Shown here: positions 1-10,005 of the stretch, in pieces
Layout: every line of letters starts with the position of its first letter
Position numbering within the stretch: the first letter of the stretch is position 1
Source: Candidatus Nomurabacteria bacterium
GTDB lineage: Bacteria; Patescibacteriota; Saccharimonadia; Saccharimonadales; Saccharimonadaceae
NCBI GenBank assembly: GCA_031261545.1
Contig: JAISJL010000009.1
Coordinates: 1 to 32,835 of the forward strand
Length of the DNA stretch: 32,835 nucleotides
Direction: 5' to 3'
The notes under the pieces: model-generated
Databases searched by the model: none
Told to the model about the DNA's origin: nothing
The model's input: only the letters and a program-made list of their open reading frames with translations
Translations under genes and position numbers: made by a program

Positions 1-2068
1 TTTCGATAATCTCCGCCGCCACATTTGGTGGAACTTCCTCATATTGCGCCAACTCCATCGTCGAAGCAGCTCGCCCCTGCGACATCGACCGCAAATCAGA
101 TGTATAACCAAACATATTCGCCAAAGGCACGAAGCCTCGCACCAATTTTGCCCCACCTTGCAAATCTTCCATCGCGTCAATTCGTCCACGGCGTGAGTTT
201 AGGTCGCCAATAATGTCGCCCATAAACTCTTCTGGCGTTGTCACTTCAACCTTCATCACAGGCTCAAGGATCACCGGTTTTGCTTTTTTGATACCTTCGC
301 GTGTTGCCAAAGCACCGGCCAACTTGAACGCCAGTTCAGATGAGTCCACCTCATGATACGAACCATCATGGAGTGTCGCCTTGACATCAACAACTGGGTA
401 TCCGGCGATAACTCCGCCCATCAGAGTCTCACGCACACCTTGTTCAACCGGTTTGCGATATTCCTGCGGCACCACGCCACCTTTAATCGCGTCGATAAAC
501 TCAATTCCCTTACCCATCTCATTCGGCTCAAACTTAATCCAAACATCACCATACTGACCGCGACCACCAGATTGCTTAATGTGTTTGCCCTGCACGTCGG
601 AATCGCCACGAATTGTTTCTCGGAACGCCACCTGGGGCTCGCCGACATTGGCCTCAACGCTAAACTCACGTTTCATTCGGTCAATATAAATCTCAAGGTG
701 AAGCTCACCCATACCCGACATAATCGTCTGACCGGTTTCCTCATCTGTGTGAATGCGCAAAGTCGGGTCTTCTTCCATCAAACGGTTCAACGCTAAGCCC
801 ATTTTCTCCTGATCGGCCTTGGTCTTTGGCTCCACAGCCACCGAAACTGGTGGATCTGGGAAATCAATGCTCTCTAGGCGAATCGGATTAGCCGGATCGC
901 ACAGCGTTGTCCCAGTTGTCGTATCCTTCAACCCGACCACTGCCGCAATGTCCCCTGCTGTAATCTCGTCAATATCTTCGCGCTTGTCGGCAAACATTCG
1001 CACCAATCGCCCCACGCGTTCCTTGTCCCCCGTCGAAGCGTTCAGAATATACGAACCAGCTGTAATCTTACCGCTATAAACTCGGATAAAAATCAATTTT
1101 CCTACGAACGGATCTGTTGCAATCTTGAAAGCCAGCGCGCTCATCGGCTCATTTTCAGCCGGTTTTCGGCTAATTTCGTCGCCCGTCTTTGGGTTTTTGC
1201 CCCAAATGGCCTCTTTGTCCAGCGGCGAAGGCAAATATTCCGTCACCAAGTCCAAGACTTTCTCGACAATCACACCACGACCATCGCCACCTGTCACCAA
1301 ATAGAAATCACCAGCCAAAACGCGCTTGCGAAGACCAGCGATCAGCTCATCCCGCGTAATGCTCTCCGCGCCCTTTTCCAAAAATCGCTCAAATAAGGTA
1401 TCATCCGCTTCAACTGCCGCTTCAACCAACAAGGCTCGCGCATTTTCCGCCTTTTCCTTCATATCTGCTGGGATTTCACCAACCACTAACTCGTGATCTG
1501 TGTATTCACCGTAGGTATATGATTTCATATCGATCAAATCGACAATCCCGTTAATTTCCTTCTCAAAACCAATCGGCAAATGAACCGGCAGAGCATTTTT
1601 GCTAAGGCGTCGGTGAATACTGTCCAAAGATTTATAAAAATCACCGCCAATCTGGTTAATTTTGTTGATAAAACAAATACGCGGCGTATTGTATTTGTTC
1701 GCCTGTCGCCAAACCGTCTCGGATTGCGCCTCAACGCCCATTTTGCCGTCAAACACCACCACTGCGCCGTCAAGCACACGCAAAGATCGCTCCACCTCGG
1801 CCGTAAAGTCAATATGCCCCGGTGTATCGATAATGTTAATCTTGTGATCTTTCCAAAAAGCCGTCACTGCGGCCGAAGTAATCGTAATACCACGCTCGCG
1901 CTCTTGCTCCATCCAATCCGTCGTCGTTTCACCTTCGTGAACTTCGCCAATCTTGTGTTTCAACCCCGTTCGGAACAAAATCGCCTCAGTCGTCGTGGTT
2001 TTCCCCGCGTCAATATGCGCAATAATCCCAATATTGCGAAACTTATCTAATTCAATCTTCTTCGCCAT
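1..2068 (-). CDS. fusA: Elongation factor G (3' end truncated by window edge)
   Basis: Manual minus-strand translation from ATG at 2068: [32 protein letters not shown]...[23 protein letters not shown]...; EF-G domains continue to the window edge. Absent from the ORF track because no stop lies in the window. Confidence 0.97.
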   Translation of the reverse strand, partial: MAKKIELDKFRNIGIIAHIDAGKTTTTEAILFRTGLKHKIGEVHEGETTTDWMEQERERGITITSAAVTAFWKDHKINIIDTPGHIDFTAEVERSLRVLDGAVVVFDGKMGVEAQSETVWRQANKYNTPRICFINKINQIGGDFYKSLDSIHRRLSKNALPVHLPIGFEKEINGIVDLIDMKSYTYGEYTDHELVVGEIPADMKEKAENARALLVEAAVEADDTLFERFLEKGAESITRDELIAGLRKRVLAGDFYLVTGGDGRGVIVEKVLDLVTEYLPSPLDKEAIWGKNPKTGDEISRKPAENEPMSALAFKIATDPFVGKLIFIRVYSGKITAGSYILNASTGDKERVGRLVRMFADKREDIDEITAGDIAAVVGLKDTTTGTTLCDPANPIRLESIDFPDPPVSVAVEPKTKADQEKMGLALNRLMEEDPTLRIHTDEETGQTIMSGMGELHLEIYIDRMKREFSVEANVGEPQVAFRETIRGDSDVQGKHIKQSGGRGQYGDVWIKFEPNEMGKGIEFIDAIKGGVVPQEYRKPVEQGVRETLMGGVIAGYPVVDVKATLHDGSYHEVDSSELAFKLAGALATREGIKKAKPVILEPVMKVEVTTPEEFMGDIIGDLNSRRGRIDAMEDLQGGAKLVRGFVPLANMFGYTSDLRSMSQGRAASTMELAQYEEVPPNVAAEIIE

Positions 2069-2102
2069 GCCCTTTTCTCCTTTAACATTATGACTTTATA
2101 AT

Positions 2103-2191
2103 GTAATTTACCACAATACAATGTTTTAGATAGTAAGGCTTGGCCAAGCGGCCTTGAGCGCTATCTAAAATGTTGTATTGTGGTAAATTAC
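2103..2191. repeat. Long imperfect inverted repeat (31-nt arms, 27-nt GC-rich loop) between rpsG and fusA
   Basis: Left arm 2103-2133 GTAATTTACCACAATACAATGTTTTAGATAG; reverse complement of right arm 2161-2191 is GTAATTTACCACAATACAACATTTTAGATAG (29/31 identical). The loop contains AAGGC...GCCTT. Confidence 0.95.
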
Positions 2192-2204
2192 GTTTCAACT
2201 ACTA

Positions 2205-2684
2205 TTATTTTGCAAAATGAGCATAAGCTCGGTTTGCTTCAGCCATGCGGTGCGTATCTTCTTTCTTCTTGAAAGCCGCACCAGTCTGGTTGTAGGCATC
2301 CACGATCTCTAAAGCCAACCGCTTAGCGTATGGCATACCACTTCGAGCTCGTGCCGCTTGCACCAACCACATAAAGGCATAGTGCTGTTGGCGATGACCT
2401 TGGATTGGGAATGGAATCTGGAAGTTTGCCCCGCCAACGCGTCGAGATTTGACCTCGAACGATGGGCTAATATTCTCAATTGTTTGCTCAAACACCTCGG
2501 CTGGGCTGCTCGCCTTCAAGGTCTTCGTTGCCTGTTCCAAAGCCTCATAGACCGCTCGCTCAGCCAATAGTTTCTTGCCGTCAAGCATAGATTTGTTAAT
2601 CAGCCGTTGAATCAAAACGCTCTGGTATTTGCGATCTGGTGCAATCGGTCGTTGCAAACTTACATTAGTTTTCTTGCGTGACAT
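2205..2684 (-). CDS. rpsG: 30S ribosomal protein S7
   Basis: Protein matches S7, including C-terminal KKEDTHRMAEANRAYAHFAK. Confidence 0.97.
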   Translation of the reverse strand: MSRKKTNVSLQRPIAPDRKYQSVLIQRLINKSMLDGKKLLAERAVYEALEQATKTLKASSPAEVFEQTIENISPSFEVKSRRVGGANFQIPFPIQGHRQQHYAFMWLVQAARARSGMPYAKRLALEIVDAYNQTGAAFKKKEDTHRMAEANRAYAHFAK

Positions 2685-2686
2685 AA

Positions 2687-3100
2687 TTATTTACTCTCCT
2701 TTTTTGCGCCATATTTCGAGCGCCCTTGTTTACGACCTTGCACTCCTTGCAAATCCAAAGTTCCGCGAACGATGTGGTATCGAACACCTGGCAAATCCGG
2801 CACGCGTCCACCACGCACTAAGACCACAGCATGCTCCTGCAAGTTGTGCCCCTCTCCGCCGATATACGCCCAAACTTCTTGCCCATTTGTCAAACGCACG
2901 CGCGCCACTTTGCGCAAAGCCGAGTTCGGCTTCTTTGGTGTCTTCGTCGTCACCTTAATACAAACACCTCGCTTAAAAGGAGCGTCCTGCTTATAATAAC
3001 GAGTTTTTAATGTGTTTTGGATCGTGCTAAGCGCCGGCGACTTGCTTTTCTTGCCAGCTCGCGTCCTTGGTTTTCGCACCAATTGGTTAATTGTAGGCAT
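2687..3100 (-). CDS. rpsL: 30S ribosomal protein S12
   Basis: [13 protein letters not shown]...[20 protein letters not shown]...[19 protein letters not shown]. Confidence 0.98.
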   Translation of the reverse strand: MPTINQLVRKPRTRAGKKSKSPALSTIQNTLKTRYYKQDAPFKRGVCIKVTTKTPKKPNSALRKVARVRLTNGQEVWAYIGGEGHNLQEHAVVLVRGGRVPDLPGVRYHIVRGTLDLQGVQGRKQGRSKYGAKKESK

Positions 3101-3564
3101 TATTTTTCTCCTTTCTTAGGTTTTTGTGGAACTTCCACTTTCTCAAATTTTCCACCAGCTTTTTCAATCATCTTGATCGCATTCGCAGATGCAAATTGCG
3201 TCGAAATCTCGATTTTTGCCGTCAACTCATCTCGCGTCAAAATCTTGACTTTCACGAACGGCTCCGAAATCAAACTGTTAGCCGCCAAAGCAAAGTTGTC
3301 AACTTTTCCGCTCAAACCATTCAACATGTCAGTATAAACCACTTCGGCCTTTTTATGGAACGACTTGAAGCCTTTGGTCTTTGGAATTGCTTGCATAAAA
3401 GCCTTTTGACCACCAGCAAAGCCAGCTGGCATTTTGCTGTGACCAGTTCGAGCTTTTTGCCCCTTTGTTCCACGACCAGCAGTTTTACCTTGACCGCTCG
3501 AAATACCGCGACCCACGCGCTTGATGTCGTGATGCGCCTCAACCTTTAGTTCATGATATTTCAT
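3100..3564 (-). CDS. rplO: 50S ribosomal protein L15
   Basis: [25 protein letters not shown]...GFAGGQ motif typical of L15. Confidence 0.96.
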   Translation of the reverse strand: MKYHELKVEAHHDIKRVGRGISSGQGKTAGRGTKGQKARTGHSKMPAGFAGGQKAFMQAIPKTKGFKSFHKKAEVVYTDMLNGLSGKVDNFALAANSLISEPFVKVKILTRDELTAKIEISTQFASANAIKMIEKAGGKFEKVEVPQKPKKGEK

Positions 3565-4166
3565 TATTTTGTCTCCTTTTTATCAGACGAACCAATTTTC
3601 CATTGGCTTCGCGGCTTCAAGGCCTTCAATCCTTCAATTGTTGCATAAGCAATGTTGACTTTATTGGTCGAACCCAGCGATTTGCTAATCAGATTATGAA
3701 TACCAGCCAAAGACACAATCGAACGAACCACGCCGCCAGCCACAATTCCCGTTCCTTCGCTTGCCGGCTTAATCAGCACGCTTGCTCCAGCAACCTTCAT
3801 CTCCATCTCGTGTGGAATAGTTGTTTTCTCGATCGGCACTGTCACCAAGTTCTTCTTGGCTCGATCTGCCGCCTTCGTCGTTGCCGCCGTAACATCGTTA
3901 CCCTTTGCCACGCCAACACCGACTTTACCCTTGTGATTTCCGACAACCACCAAAGCCTTGAAGCGGAATCGTCGTCCACCAGCCACAACGCGCGCCACGC
4001 GGTCAATACTAATCGTTACTTCCTCGAACTCTTTTGGAGCTTCTGGCCTACGATCATCGCGTCGTCCACCACGTTTGTCGCCACGACCGCCAGCATTCCG
4101 TCCGCCATTTTGGTTACCACGAACGAATTTCTCACCACCTTCGGTTTTCTTTACTTCTTCTACCAT
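3564..4166 (-). CDS. rpsE: 30S ribosomal protein S5
   Basis: S5 core GGRRFRFKALVVVGNHKGKVGVGVAKGNDV; start placed at MVEEVKK (ATG 4166) rather than the longer ORF start at 4211. Confidence 0.95.
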   Translation of the reverse strand: MVEEVKKTEGGEKFVRGNQNGGRNAGGRGDKRGGRRDDRRPEAPKEFEEVTISIDRVARVVAGGRRFRFKALVVVGNHKGKVGVGVAKGNDVTAATTKAADRAKKNLVTVPIEKTTIPHEMEMKVAGASVLIKPASEGTGIVAGGVVRSIVSLAGIHNLISKSLGSTNKVNIAYATIEGLKALKPRSQWKIGSSDKKETK

Positions 4167-4167
4167 A

Positions 4168-4509
4168 TTAAAACTCCAATCCTTCCTTGCGAGCGGCTTC
4201 CGCCAACGCACTTAGTCGCCCTGCGAACAGTTTTCCATTTCGGTCAAACACCACTTTCGTAACTTTCACTGCCAAAGCCTTCTTGGCGATTTCTTTTCCA
4301 ATCAAAGCCGCCTTTTCCGTCATCGTTCCCTTGTCGGTCGTCTTTTTCACAGTAGCAGCATACGCCAAAGTAGCGCTACTTTCGTCGTTAATGATTTGCG
4401 CAATAATGTGCTTGTTGGTAATCTTGACGCTCAGTCGTGGTCGCGTAGCCGTTCCAAAAACTTTCGCCCTTGACCTTGCTTTTCGTCGATCATTTTTCGT
4501 TAAGTTCAT
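4168..4509 (-). CDS. rplR: 50S ribosomal protein L18
   Basis: L18-like: RLSVKITNKHIIAQIINDE...ALIGKEIAKKAL...VVFDRNGKLFAGRLSALAEAARKEGLEF. Confidence 0.95.
   Translation of the reverse strand: MNLTKNDRRKARSRAKVFGTATRPRLSVKITNKHIIAQIINDESSATLAYAATVKKTTDKGTMTEKAALIGKEIAKKALAVKVTKVVFDRNGKLFAGRLSALAEAARKEGLEF
4367..4382. repeat. Palindrome AAAGTAGCGCTACTTT, copy 1 (inside rplR)
   Basis: Perfect 16-bp palindrome; the surrounding 24 nt TACGCCAAAGTAGCGCTACTTTCG are identical to the copy in rmlC. Confidence 0.97.
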
Positions 4510-4510
4510 A

Positions 4511-5050
4511 TTATTTACCCGTCTTTCCTGCTTTACGCAAAATCACTTCGTCAACATATTTAATGCCTTTGCCCTTATACGGCTCCGGTTTCTTGATTGC
4601 GCGGATTTCTGCCGCCACTTGCCCGACTTTTTGCTTGTCAATTCCGCCAACCGTAATCACCATTTTCTCCGTCTTCAAGGTCACACCATCCATCGCCTTG
4701 TATGACACTGGGTGCGAAAAGCCGAGGCTCATCTCAATCTCCTGAGGACCTTTGCTATTCAAGCGAAAACCAACACCGTTGATCTCCAATTTCTTCTCAA
4801 ATCCCGCGCTCACCCCAACGACTGCGTTGTTCAGCAACGCTCGCTGCAATCCGTGCTTAGCACGCACAGCGTCTTCGTCATTGGCTCGCTCGACCGTGGC
4901 AATGCTGCCATCGATCCTGATACTGATACCATCCTGTGGCATCACGCTAATTTCACCTTTAGCACCCTTGACGGCAATAAAACCGTCTTCGCCGACCGTG
5001 ATTGTCACGCCAGTTGGGATAACTATTGGTAGTTTTCCGATACGACTCAT
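4511..5050 (-). CDS. rplF: 50S ribosomal protein L6
   Basis: MSRIGKLPIVIPTGV...; C-terminal EPYKGKGIKYVDEVILRKAGKTGK. Confidence 0.97.
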   Translation of the reverse strand: MSRIGKLPIVIPTGVTITVGEDGFIAVKGAKGEISVMPQDGISIRIDGSIATVERANDEDAVRAKHGLQRALLNNAVVGVSAGFEKKLEINGVGFRLNSKGPQEIEMSLGFSHPVSYKAMDGVTLKTEKMVITVGGIDKQKVGQVAAEIRAIKKPEPYKGKGIKYVDEVILRKAGKTGK

Positions 5051-5062
5051 ACTTTCCTTTCT

Positions 5063-5464
5063 TTAATAAACCTTAACTAACACTTCGCCACCAATTTTGG
5101 CCTTGTGCGCTTCATATCCGCTCAAAATACCTTTACTGGTGCTCAAAATAACTGTTCCACGCCCCGATTTGACTCGTGGGATCTCGGTTGCGCCGACATA
5201 AACTCGTCGCCCTGGTTTGCTCACTCGGACAATTTCGGTAATATTGGCGTTCTTTTCCGCCTCGTTGATAACAATTCGCAGCAAATCTTGCGGCTTATTG
5301 CTCTCAACTTTGACATCTGTCAAATAACCAATTTTCTTTAATTCTTGTGCCACCGCCAGTTTTAGCTTGCTAGCAGGAAGCAGAACTTCGTTCTTATTAA
5401 CCGCGATTGCATTGCGAATACGAGTGATCATATCTGCAATTCCATCTGTTGTTTGTAATGACAT
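5063..5464 (-). CDS. rpsH: 30S ribosomal protein S8
   Basis: DGIADMITRIRNA...SKPGRRVYVGATEIPRVKSGRGTVILSTSKGILSGYEA. Confidence 0.97.
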   Translation of the reverse strand: MSLQTTDGIADMITRIRNAIAVNKNEVLLPASKLKLAVAQELKKIGYLTDVKVESNKPQDLLRIVINEAEKNANITEIVRVSKPGRRVYVGATEIPRVKSGRGTVILSTSKGILSGYEAHKAKIGGEVLVKVY

Positions 5465-5479
5465 ATTTTCCTTTCCTTC

Positions 5480-5749
5480 CTACCAACTACTTTTGATTAC
5501 GCCAGGGATTTCGCCCTTGCTTGCTTTTTCACGGAAGTTAATGCGATCCAATCCAAATCGGCGCATATAAGCCCGTGGTCGACCTGTCAACATATCTCGA
5601 TTCTTGAACCGTGATGGGCTGGAGTTTCGCGGCAATTTCTGCAAGCCTTCCAAATCACCAGCGGCTTTCAATTCTGCTCGCTTGTCCGCATATTTAGCAA
5701 TCAGTGCTTTGCGTTTCTCGTCTTTAACGACCATTGAAGTCTTTGCCAT
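5480..5749 (-). CDS. rpsN: 30S ribosomal protein S14 (no CxxC zinc motif)
   Basis: [24 protein letters not shown]...[50 protein letters not shown]; start corrected from 5785 to 5749. Confidence 0.95.
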   Translation of the reverse strand: MAKTSMVVKDEKRKALIAKYADKRAELKAAGDLEGLQKLPRNSSPSRFKNRDMLTGRPRAYMRRFGLDRINFREKASKGEIPGVIKSSW

Positions 5750-5750
5750 A

Positions 5751-6317
5751 TTATTTCTCCCCCTTTTTCTCAAACGGCATACCAAACTGTGTCAATAATG
5801 CCTTCGTTGCCTCTTTTGAGCCATTTTTAACCACAATCGTGATCTCAATTCCATGCAAAACCGACAGTTCCTCGAAACTCAGCTCTGGGAAAACCGATTG
5901 CTCCGTAATTCCAAGGTTATAATTCCCCTGCCCATCAAAATTGCTCTTGACCCCATGAAAATCTCGCACTTGTGGCAAAACCACACTAATCAAACGATCC
6001 AAAAACTCATAAGCCTTTTTGTCGCGCAGTGTTACCACGTAACCCAAAGGCGCGCCCAGCCCAGCGCGGATGTGAAACGAAGCAATTGACTTCTTCGCAA
6101 TTCGCCCTGTCGGCATCTGACCAGTAATCTTCGTAATCGTATTCTTGACAACCTCAAGGTATTTCTTGTCCTCTTTGTGCTTACCGGTTCCGCTGCTCAC
6201 GACAACCTTGACCAATTTTGGCACCTGATTGACATTGTCCAAGCCCAGTTGCTTTTGCAAATCTTTCAGCGAAGCCTTATAGGCAGTTTTCAGGCGCGGT
6301 TCATAACTATTTTTCAT
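5751..6317 (-). CDS. rplE: 50S ribosomal protein L5
   Basis: L5 signature ...[33 protein letters not shown]...[13 protein letters not shown]... Confidence 0.96.
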   Translation of the reverse strand: MKNSYEPRLKTAYKASLKDLQKQLGLDNVNQVPKLVKVVVSSGTGKHKEDKKYLEVVKNTITKITGQMPTGRIAKKSIASFHIRAGLGAPLGYVVTLRDKKAYEFLDRLISVVLPQVRDFHGVKSNFDGQGNYNLGITEQSVFPELSFEELSVLHGIEITIVVKNGSKEATKALLTQFGMPFEKKGEK

Positions 6318-6640
6318 TACTTAATCTCCTTGTTCTTGACCTGTCGTGCCACGCGCACCAACTTGCCCTTTTCGTCTCGGCTTAATCCCACGCGGCTGGT
6401 TTTATTCGTCTTTTCGTCAACCACCAAAGCCAATTTGTCCAACAAAACCGGCACCTGAATGTCTTTTTTGCCACCAGCTGGATTGTAGGCCGTTTTCTTC
6501 ATGTGGCGCTCACGGTTGCCAACGCCATCAATCAAAGCCGTATTGTTCTTATTGTCAACTTTCAAGACCTTACCCACGAAGCCCTTTTGGCTTCCGCTGA
6601 TGATTTTGACCAAGTCGTTAGTCTTAATTCGTTTGTTCAT
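6317..6640 (-). CDS. rplX: 50S ribosomal protein L24
   Basis: KTNDLVKIISGSQKGFVGKVLKVDNKNNTALIDGV KOW domain. Confidence 0.95.
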   Translation of the reverse strand: MNKRIKTNDLVKIISGSQKGFVGKVLKVDNKNNTALIDGVGNRERHMKKTAYNPAGGKKDIQVPVLLDKLALVVDEKTNKTSRVGLSRDEKGKLVRVARQVKNKEIK

Positions 6641-7008
6641 TATAGTACCTCCGGAGCTAAGCTGATAATCTTTGCGTAGCCTTTATCTCGTAATTCGCGC
6701 GGCACAGGGCCAAAGACGCGTGTTGCTTTTGGCGTTTTGTCGTCGTTGACCAAAACCGCAGCGTTATCATCAAAACAGATGGTGCTGCCGTCAGCGCGGC
6801 GAATTTGGCTGCGTGTGCGAACCACTACTGCCTTCACCACCGTCTTTTTCTTCGTTCCGCCGGTTGGCAAAGCGTCCTTGACCGATGCGACAACAATGTC
6901 GCCCACGCCTGCGTATCGCCTGCGCGTCCCGCCAAGCACCCGAATAACCCCAAGCTCTTTGGCTCCGCTGTTATCCGCTACTTTTAATCTTGTCATTTCT
7001 TGAATCAT
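6640..7008 (-). CDS. rplN: 50S ribosomal protein L14
   Basis: [48 protein letters not shown]. Confidence 0.98.
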   Translation of the reverse strand: MIQEMTRLKVADNSGAKELGVIRVLGGTRRRYAGVGDIVVASVKDALPTGGTKKKTVVKAVVVRTRSQIRRADGSTICFDDNAAVLVNDDKTPKATRVFGPVPRELRDKGYAKIISLAPEVL

Positions 7009-7009
7009 A

Positions 7010-7294
7010 TTATGCTTCCACCTTTTCTACTTCGTCCTTCAAGATAATCTCGCCCTCGGATTTCTTGATGATTTTGTCCAATTTCCATGTCTTGGTCTTT
7101 GAAATCGGTCGTGATTCGCTAATCTGGACGAAGTCGCCCTTTTTGGCAACATTTTTCTCGTCATGCGCAGTGTATTTACGAGTAATCGTAAATTGTTTGC
7201 GGTAGATCGGGTGCGTTTCACGGCTGGTTACAACGACTGTAAGCGTCTTGTCCCGAAGATCAGACGATACAACACCTGTCAATGTCCTTGCCAT
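7010..7294 (-). CDS. rpsQ: 30S ribosomal protein S17
   Basis: [44 protein letters not shown]. Confidence 0.95.
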   Translation of the reverse strand: MARTLTGVVSSDLRDKTLTVVVTSRETHPIYRKQFTITRKYTAHDEKNVAKKGDFVQISESRPISKTKTWKLDKIIKKSEGEIILKDEVEKVEA

Positions 7295-7866
7295 TACTGC
7301 TCCTTTCTTTCTATTATATCACTCTTGGCCTCATTTGTCAAGTCCTTTGGCGCATCTTCCGCCGTTTTTGGCACGCTTTCAGCCTTAAATGCCGCTTCTG
7401 CATCTGTCTTTCGGATATTTTCCTTAATCTGTTCATCTGTCAGCTCAATTCGTCCCTCTTTTTCGACAATCTTGACTCGAACTGGCAGTTTATGTCCAGC
7501 CAACCGCAAGGCTTCCTTGGCAATTTCTTCTTTGACGCCGCCAATCTCGAACATCACTGTTCCAGTCTTGACTTTCGCTGCATACCACGCCAAATCACCC
7601 TTTCCGCTGCCCATTTTCACATCCAACGGTTTGCGAGTAATCGGGATGTGTGGGAAAATCCGGATCCACATCTTGCCACCACGCGCCGTCTGGCGAGAAA
7701 TTGCCTGACGTGCCGCCTCAATCTGGCGACCGGTAATGTCTTTGTTGTCCAAACTCATCAAACCAAAGTCACCAAAGGCGACATAGTTTGACCGCGTAGC
7801 AATCCCATTGTTGCGCCCCTTGCGAACCTTGCGATGCTTATATTTACTTGGTGCTAAAATCGACAT
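7294..7866 (-). CDS. rplP: 50S ribosomal protein L16 with C-terminal extension
   Basis: MSILAPSKYKHRKVRKGRNNGIATRSNYVAFGDFGL...GGKMWIRIFPHIPITRKPLDVKMGSGKGDLAWYAAKVKTGTVMFEI; 190 aa with a charged tail. Confidence 0.96.
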   Translation of the reverse strand: MSILAPSKYKHRKVRKGRNNGIATRSNYVAFGDFGLMSLDNKDITGRQIEAARQAISRQTARGGKMWIRIFPHIPITRKPLDVKMGSGKGDLAWYAAKVKTGTVMFEIGGVKEEIAKEALRLAGHKLPVRVKIVEKEGRIELTDEQIKENIRKTDAEAAFKAESVPKTAEDAPKDLTNEAKSDIIERKEQ

Positions 7867-7868
7867 AA

Positions 7869-8498
7869 TTAACCCCTTTCCCCTCTATAAATCCAAACTT
7901 TAACGCCGATAATTCCAGCCGGCGTTTGCGCTCGAGCGGTGTGGAAATCAATATCTGCTCGCAAAGTATGCAAAGGCACCGAGCCTTCGATCAGTTTCTC
8001 GCGTCGACTCATTTCTGCGCCGTTCAACCGTCCCGAAACTTGGATTTTGACACCTTGCGCACCAGCCGAAATCGTGTTCTGCAAAGCCATCTTCATGGCT
8101 CGTCGGAAGTTCATGCGCTTTTCCATCTGGTAAGCCACATTTTCCGCCACCAATTTTGCCGAAAGTTCCGGTCGCTTGACTTCCTCGATGTTGATTCGCA
8201 CTGGCAAATCAACGATTTTCTCGAGTTCCGTCTTTAATTCCGCCACACCTGCGCCACCTTTACCGATAACCACGCCAGCTTTCGCCGTCCAGATCGTCAC
8301 CGTCATCAGATTCACAGATCGCTCAATGCCAATTCGCGCAATCGTTGGGCGCGCCTTGAACTTACTCTCGATAAAACTGCGGATCTTAATGTCGTCCAAA
8401 AGCCATTTTTTGTAATCGCTCTTGCGTACCAACCACTTCGAACTCCAGTTTTTATCAACCTGCAAACGAAAACTTCGTGGGTTTACTTTTTGTCCCAT
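7869..8498 (-). CDS. rpsC: 30S ribosomal protein S3
   Basis: MGQKVNPRSFRLQVDKNWSSKW...GVVIGKGGAGV KH motif; C-terminal ARAQTPAGIIGVKVWIYRGE. Confidence 0.97.
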   Translation of the reverse strand: MGQKVNPRSFRLQVDKNWSSKWLVRKSDYKKWLLDDIKIRSFIESKFKARPTIARIGIERSVNLMTVTIWTAKAGVVIGKGGAGVAELKTELEKIVDLPVRINIEEVKRPELSAKLVAENVAYQMEKRMNFRRAMKMALQNTISAGAQGVKIQVSGRLNGAEMSRREKLIEGSVPLHTLRADIDFHTARAQTPAGIIGVKVWIYRGERG

Positions 8499-8875
8499 TA
8501 TTTAGTCTCCTTATTAGCTTCAACTTTTTTCGCCTTTTCTTGTCCAATAACCTCGACCAAGATGTTACTCGATTTCTTCTCGAACGGCAAAGCGCGTCCT
8601 CGCGAAGCTGGCATATAACGCCTTGCTCGCGGGCCTGCACTAACCACGATTCGCACAATGTTAATCGTTTTCGTGTCAATCGAAGCGCTATTGAGCAGAT
8701 TAGCCGTTGCACTTTCGATTGTTTTGAGCACAGCCAAAGCCGTGCGTCGCGGCGTGTGTTGCAAAATCACCCGTGCGTCCTCAACCGATCGGTCACGCAC
8801 CAAAGCGGCAACCACCGAGACTTTTCGTGGCGCTTGTTGCACGCCTTTGCTATAAGCAACTGCAGTTTTAGCCAT
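8498..8875 (-). CDS. rplV: 50S ribosomal protein L22
   Basis: QQAPRKVSVVAALVRDRSVEDARVILQHTPRRTALAVLKTIESATANL. Confidence 0.95.
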   Translation of the reverse strand: MAKTAVAYSKGVQQAPRKVSVVAALVRDRSVEDARVILQHTPRRTALAVLKTIESATANLLNSASIDTKTINIVRIVVSAGPRARRYMPASRGRALPFEKKSSNILVEVIGQEKAKKVEANKETK

Positions 8876-9159
8876 TACTTGCCACCTTTCGCTTCGGCGG
8901 CCTTTTTGCCACCGTGTTTCTTAAACTTGCGCGTCGGCGAAAACTCGCCCAAGCGGTGTCCAACCATGTTTTCCGAAATAAAGACTGGGATGTGCATTTT
9001 ACCGTTATGAACGGCAATCGTTCGTCCCACCATTTCTGGTGAAATCTGTGATTCCCGCGCCCACGTCTTGATAACCGTGCGATCATCAGCCGACAATTTG
9101 GCGACTTTTTCCATCAAATTGACGTCAACGTATGGGCCTTTTTTAAGAGATCTACTCAT
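8875..9159 (-). CDS. rpsS: 30S ribosomal protein S19
   Basis: [19 protein letters not shown]...[48 protein letters not shown]. Confidence 0.98.
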   Translation of the reverse strand: MSRSLKKGPYVDVNLMEKVAKLSADDRTVIKTWARESQISPEMVGRTIAVHNGKMHIPVFISENMVGHRLGEFSPTRKFKKHGGKKAAEAKGGK

Positions 9160-9162
9160 AAT

Positions 9163-10005
9163 TTACCCTTTCCTCTTGTTATCGTGACGACTTCGCACGA
9201 TTAGTTTATTGCTATTCTTCTTGCGGCTGCGTGTTTTGTAGCCCAAAGTCAACTGACCCCAAGGCGTACGAGGCGGCTTACCAGATCCGTGACGACCACC
9301 GTCACCACCACCGTGTGGGTGATCCACTGCGTTCATCACCACGCCGCGAACTGTTGGACGGATGCCTTTTCGGCGCTTGCGTCCAGCCGAGCCAATCTTC
9401 ACGTTCGAGTGTTGGATGTTACCAACCTGACCAATCGAAGCCTGTGCTGTCAAAAGCACTTTGCGCACTTCACCCGATGGCATCTTGACTGTCGCATATT
9501 CGCCCTCCTTGGCCATCAGCTGTGCATACGATCCAGCCGATCGCACCATCTGAGCACCGCGACCCGGAGTCAACTCAATTGCATAAATCGTTGAACCATC
9601 TGGGATTTGCGACAACGGCAGGCGGTTAGCGTTTTCAATCGCGGCCGTCTCGCTAATGTTGATCTGTTGTCCCTTTTTCATCCCAAGGCTCGCCAAAATG
9701 TAATGCAATTCGCCCTTTTCGTCAGCAACGCGAGCAATTCGTGCGCTACGGTTTGGGTCATATTCAATCTCGAGAACTGTCAACTTTGTATCCAGTGGCA
9801 AATTGTGCGACAAAAGTCGGTAGTGTCGCTTGACCCCGCCACCTCGGTGTCGAACTGTGATCCGACCGCTGTTGTTGCGACCAGCTTGCTGTTTTTTGCT
9901 TCCCAAGAGTGCCTTCACTGGCTTTTTAGCAGTGATTTCGTCATAGTCCTCGCTCGTCATCCCGCGACGCGCTGGGCTGGTTGGGTTATATTTCTTAATA
10001 GCCAT
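9163..10005 (-). CDS. rplB: 50S ribosomal protein L2
   Basis: KYNPTSPARRGM...GRNNSGRITVRHRGGGVKRHYR...VRGVVMNAVDHPHGGGDGG. Confidence 0.99.
   Translation of the reverse strand: MAIKKYNPTSPARRGMTSEDYDEITAKKPVKALLGSKKQQAGRNNSGRITVRHRGGGVKRHYRLLSHNLPLDTKLTVLEIEYDPNRSARIARVADEKGELHYILASLGMKKGQQINISETAAIENANRLPLSQIPDGSTIYAIELTPGRGAQMVRSAGSYAQLMAKEGEYATVKMPSGEVRKVLLTAQASIGQVGNIQHSNVKIGSAGRKRRKGIRPTVRGVVMNAVDHPHGGGDGGRHGSGKPPRTPWGQLTLGYKTRSRKKNSNKLIVRSRHDNKRKG

Noticed and set aside
353-796. Plus-strand ORFs antisense to fusA (e.g. 353..796, 819..1079, 1580..2050)
   Set aside because: They are shadow frames of the clear EF-G coding sequence on the minus strand and have no recognisable protein features.
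2103-2191. MITE or IS remnant for the rpsG-fusA inverted repeat
   Set aside because: No target-site duplication is evident at its ends and no second copy is visible in this window; kept only as one hypothesis.
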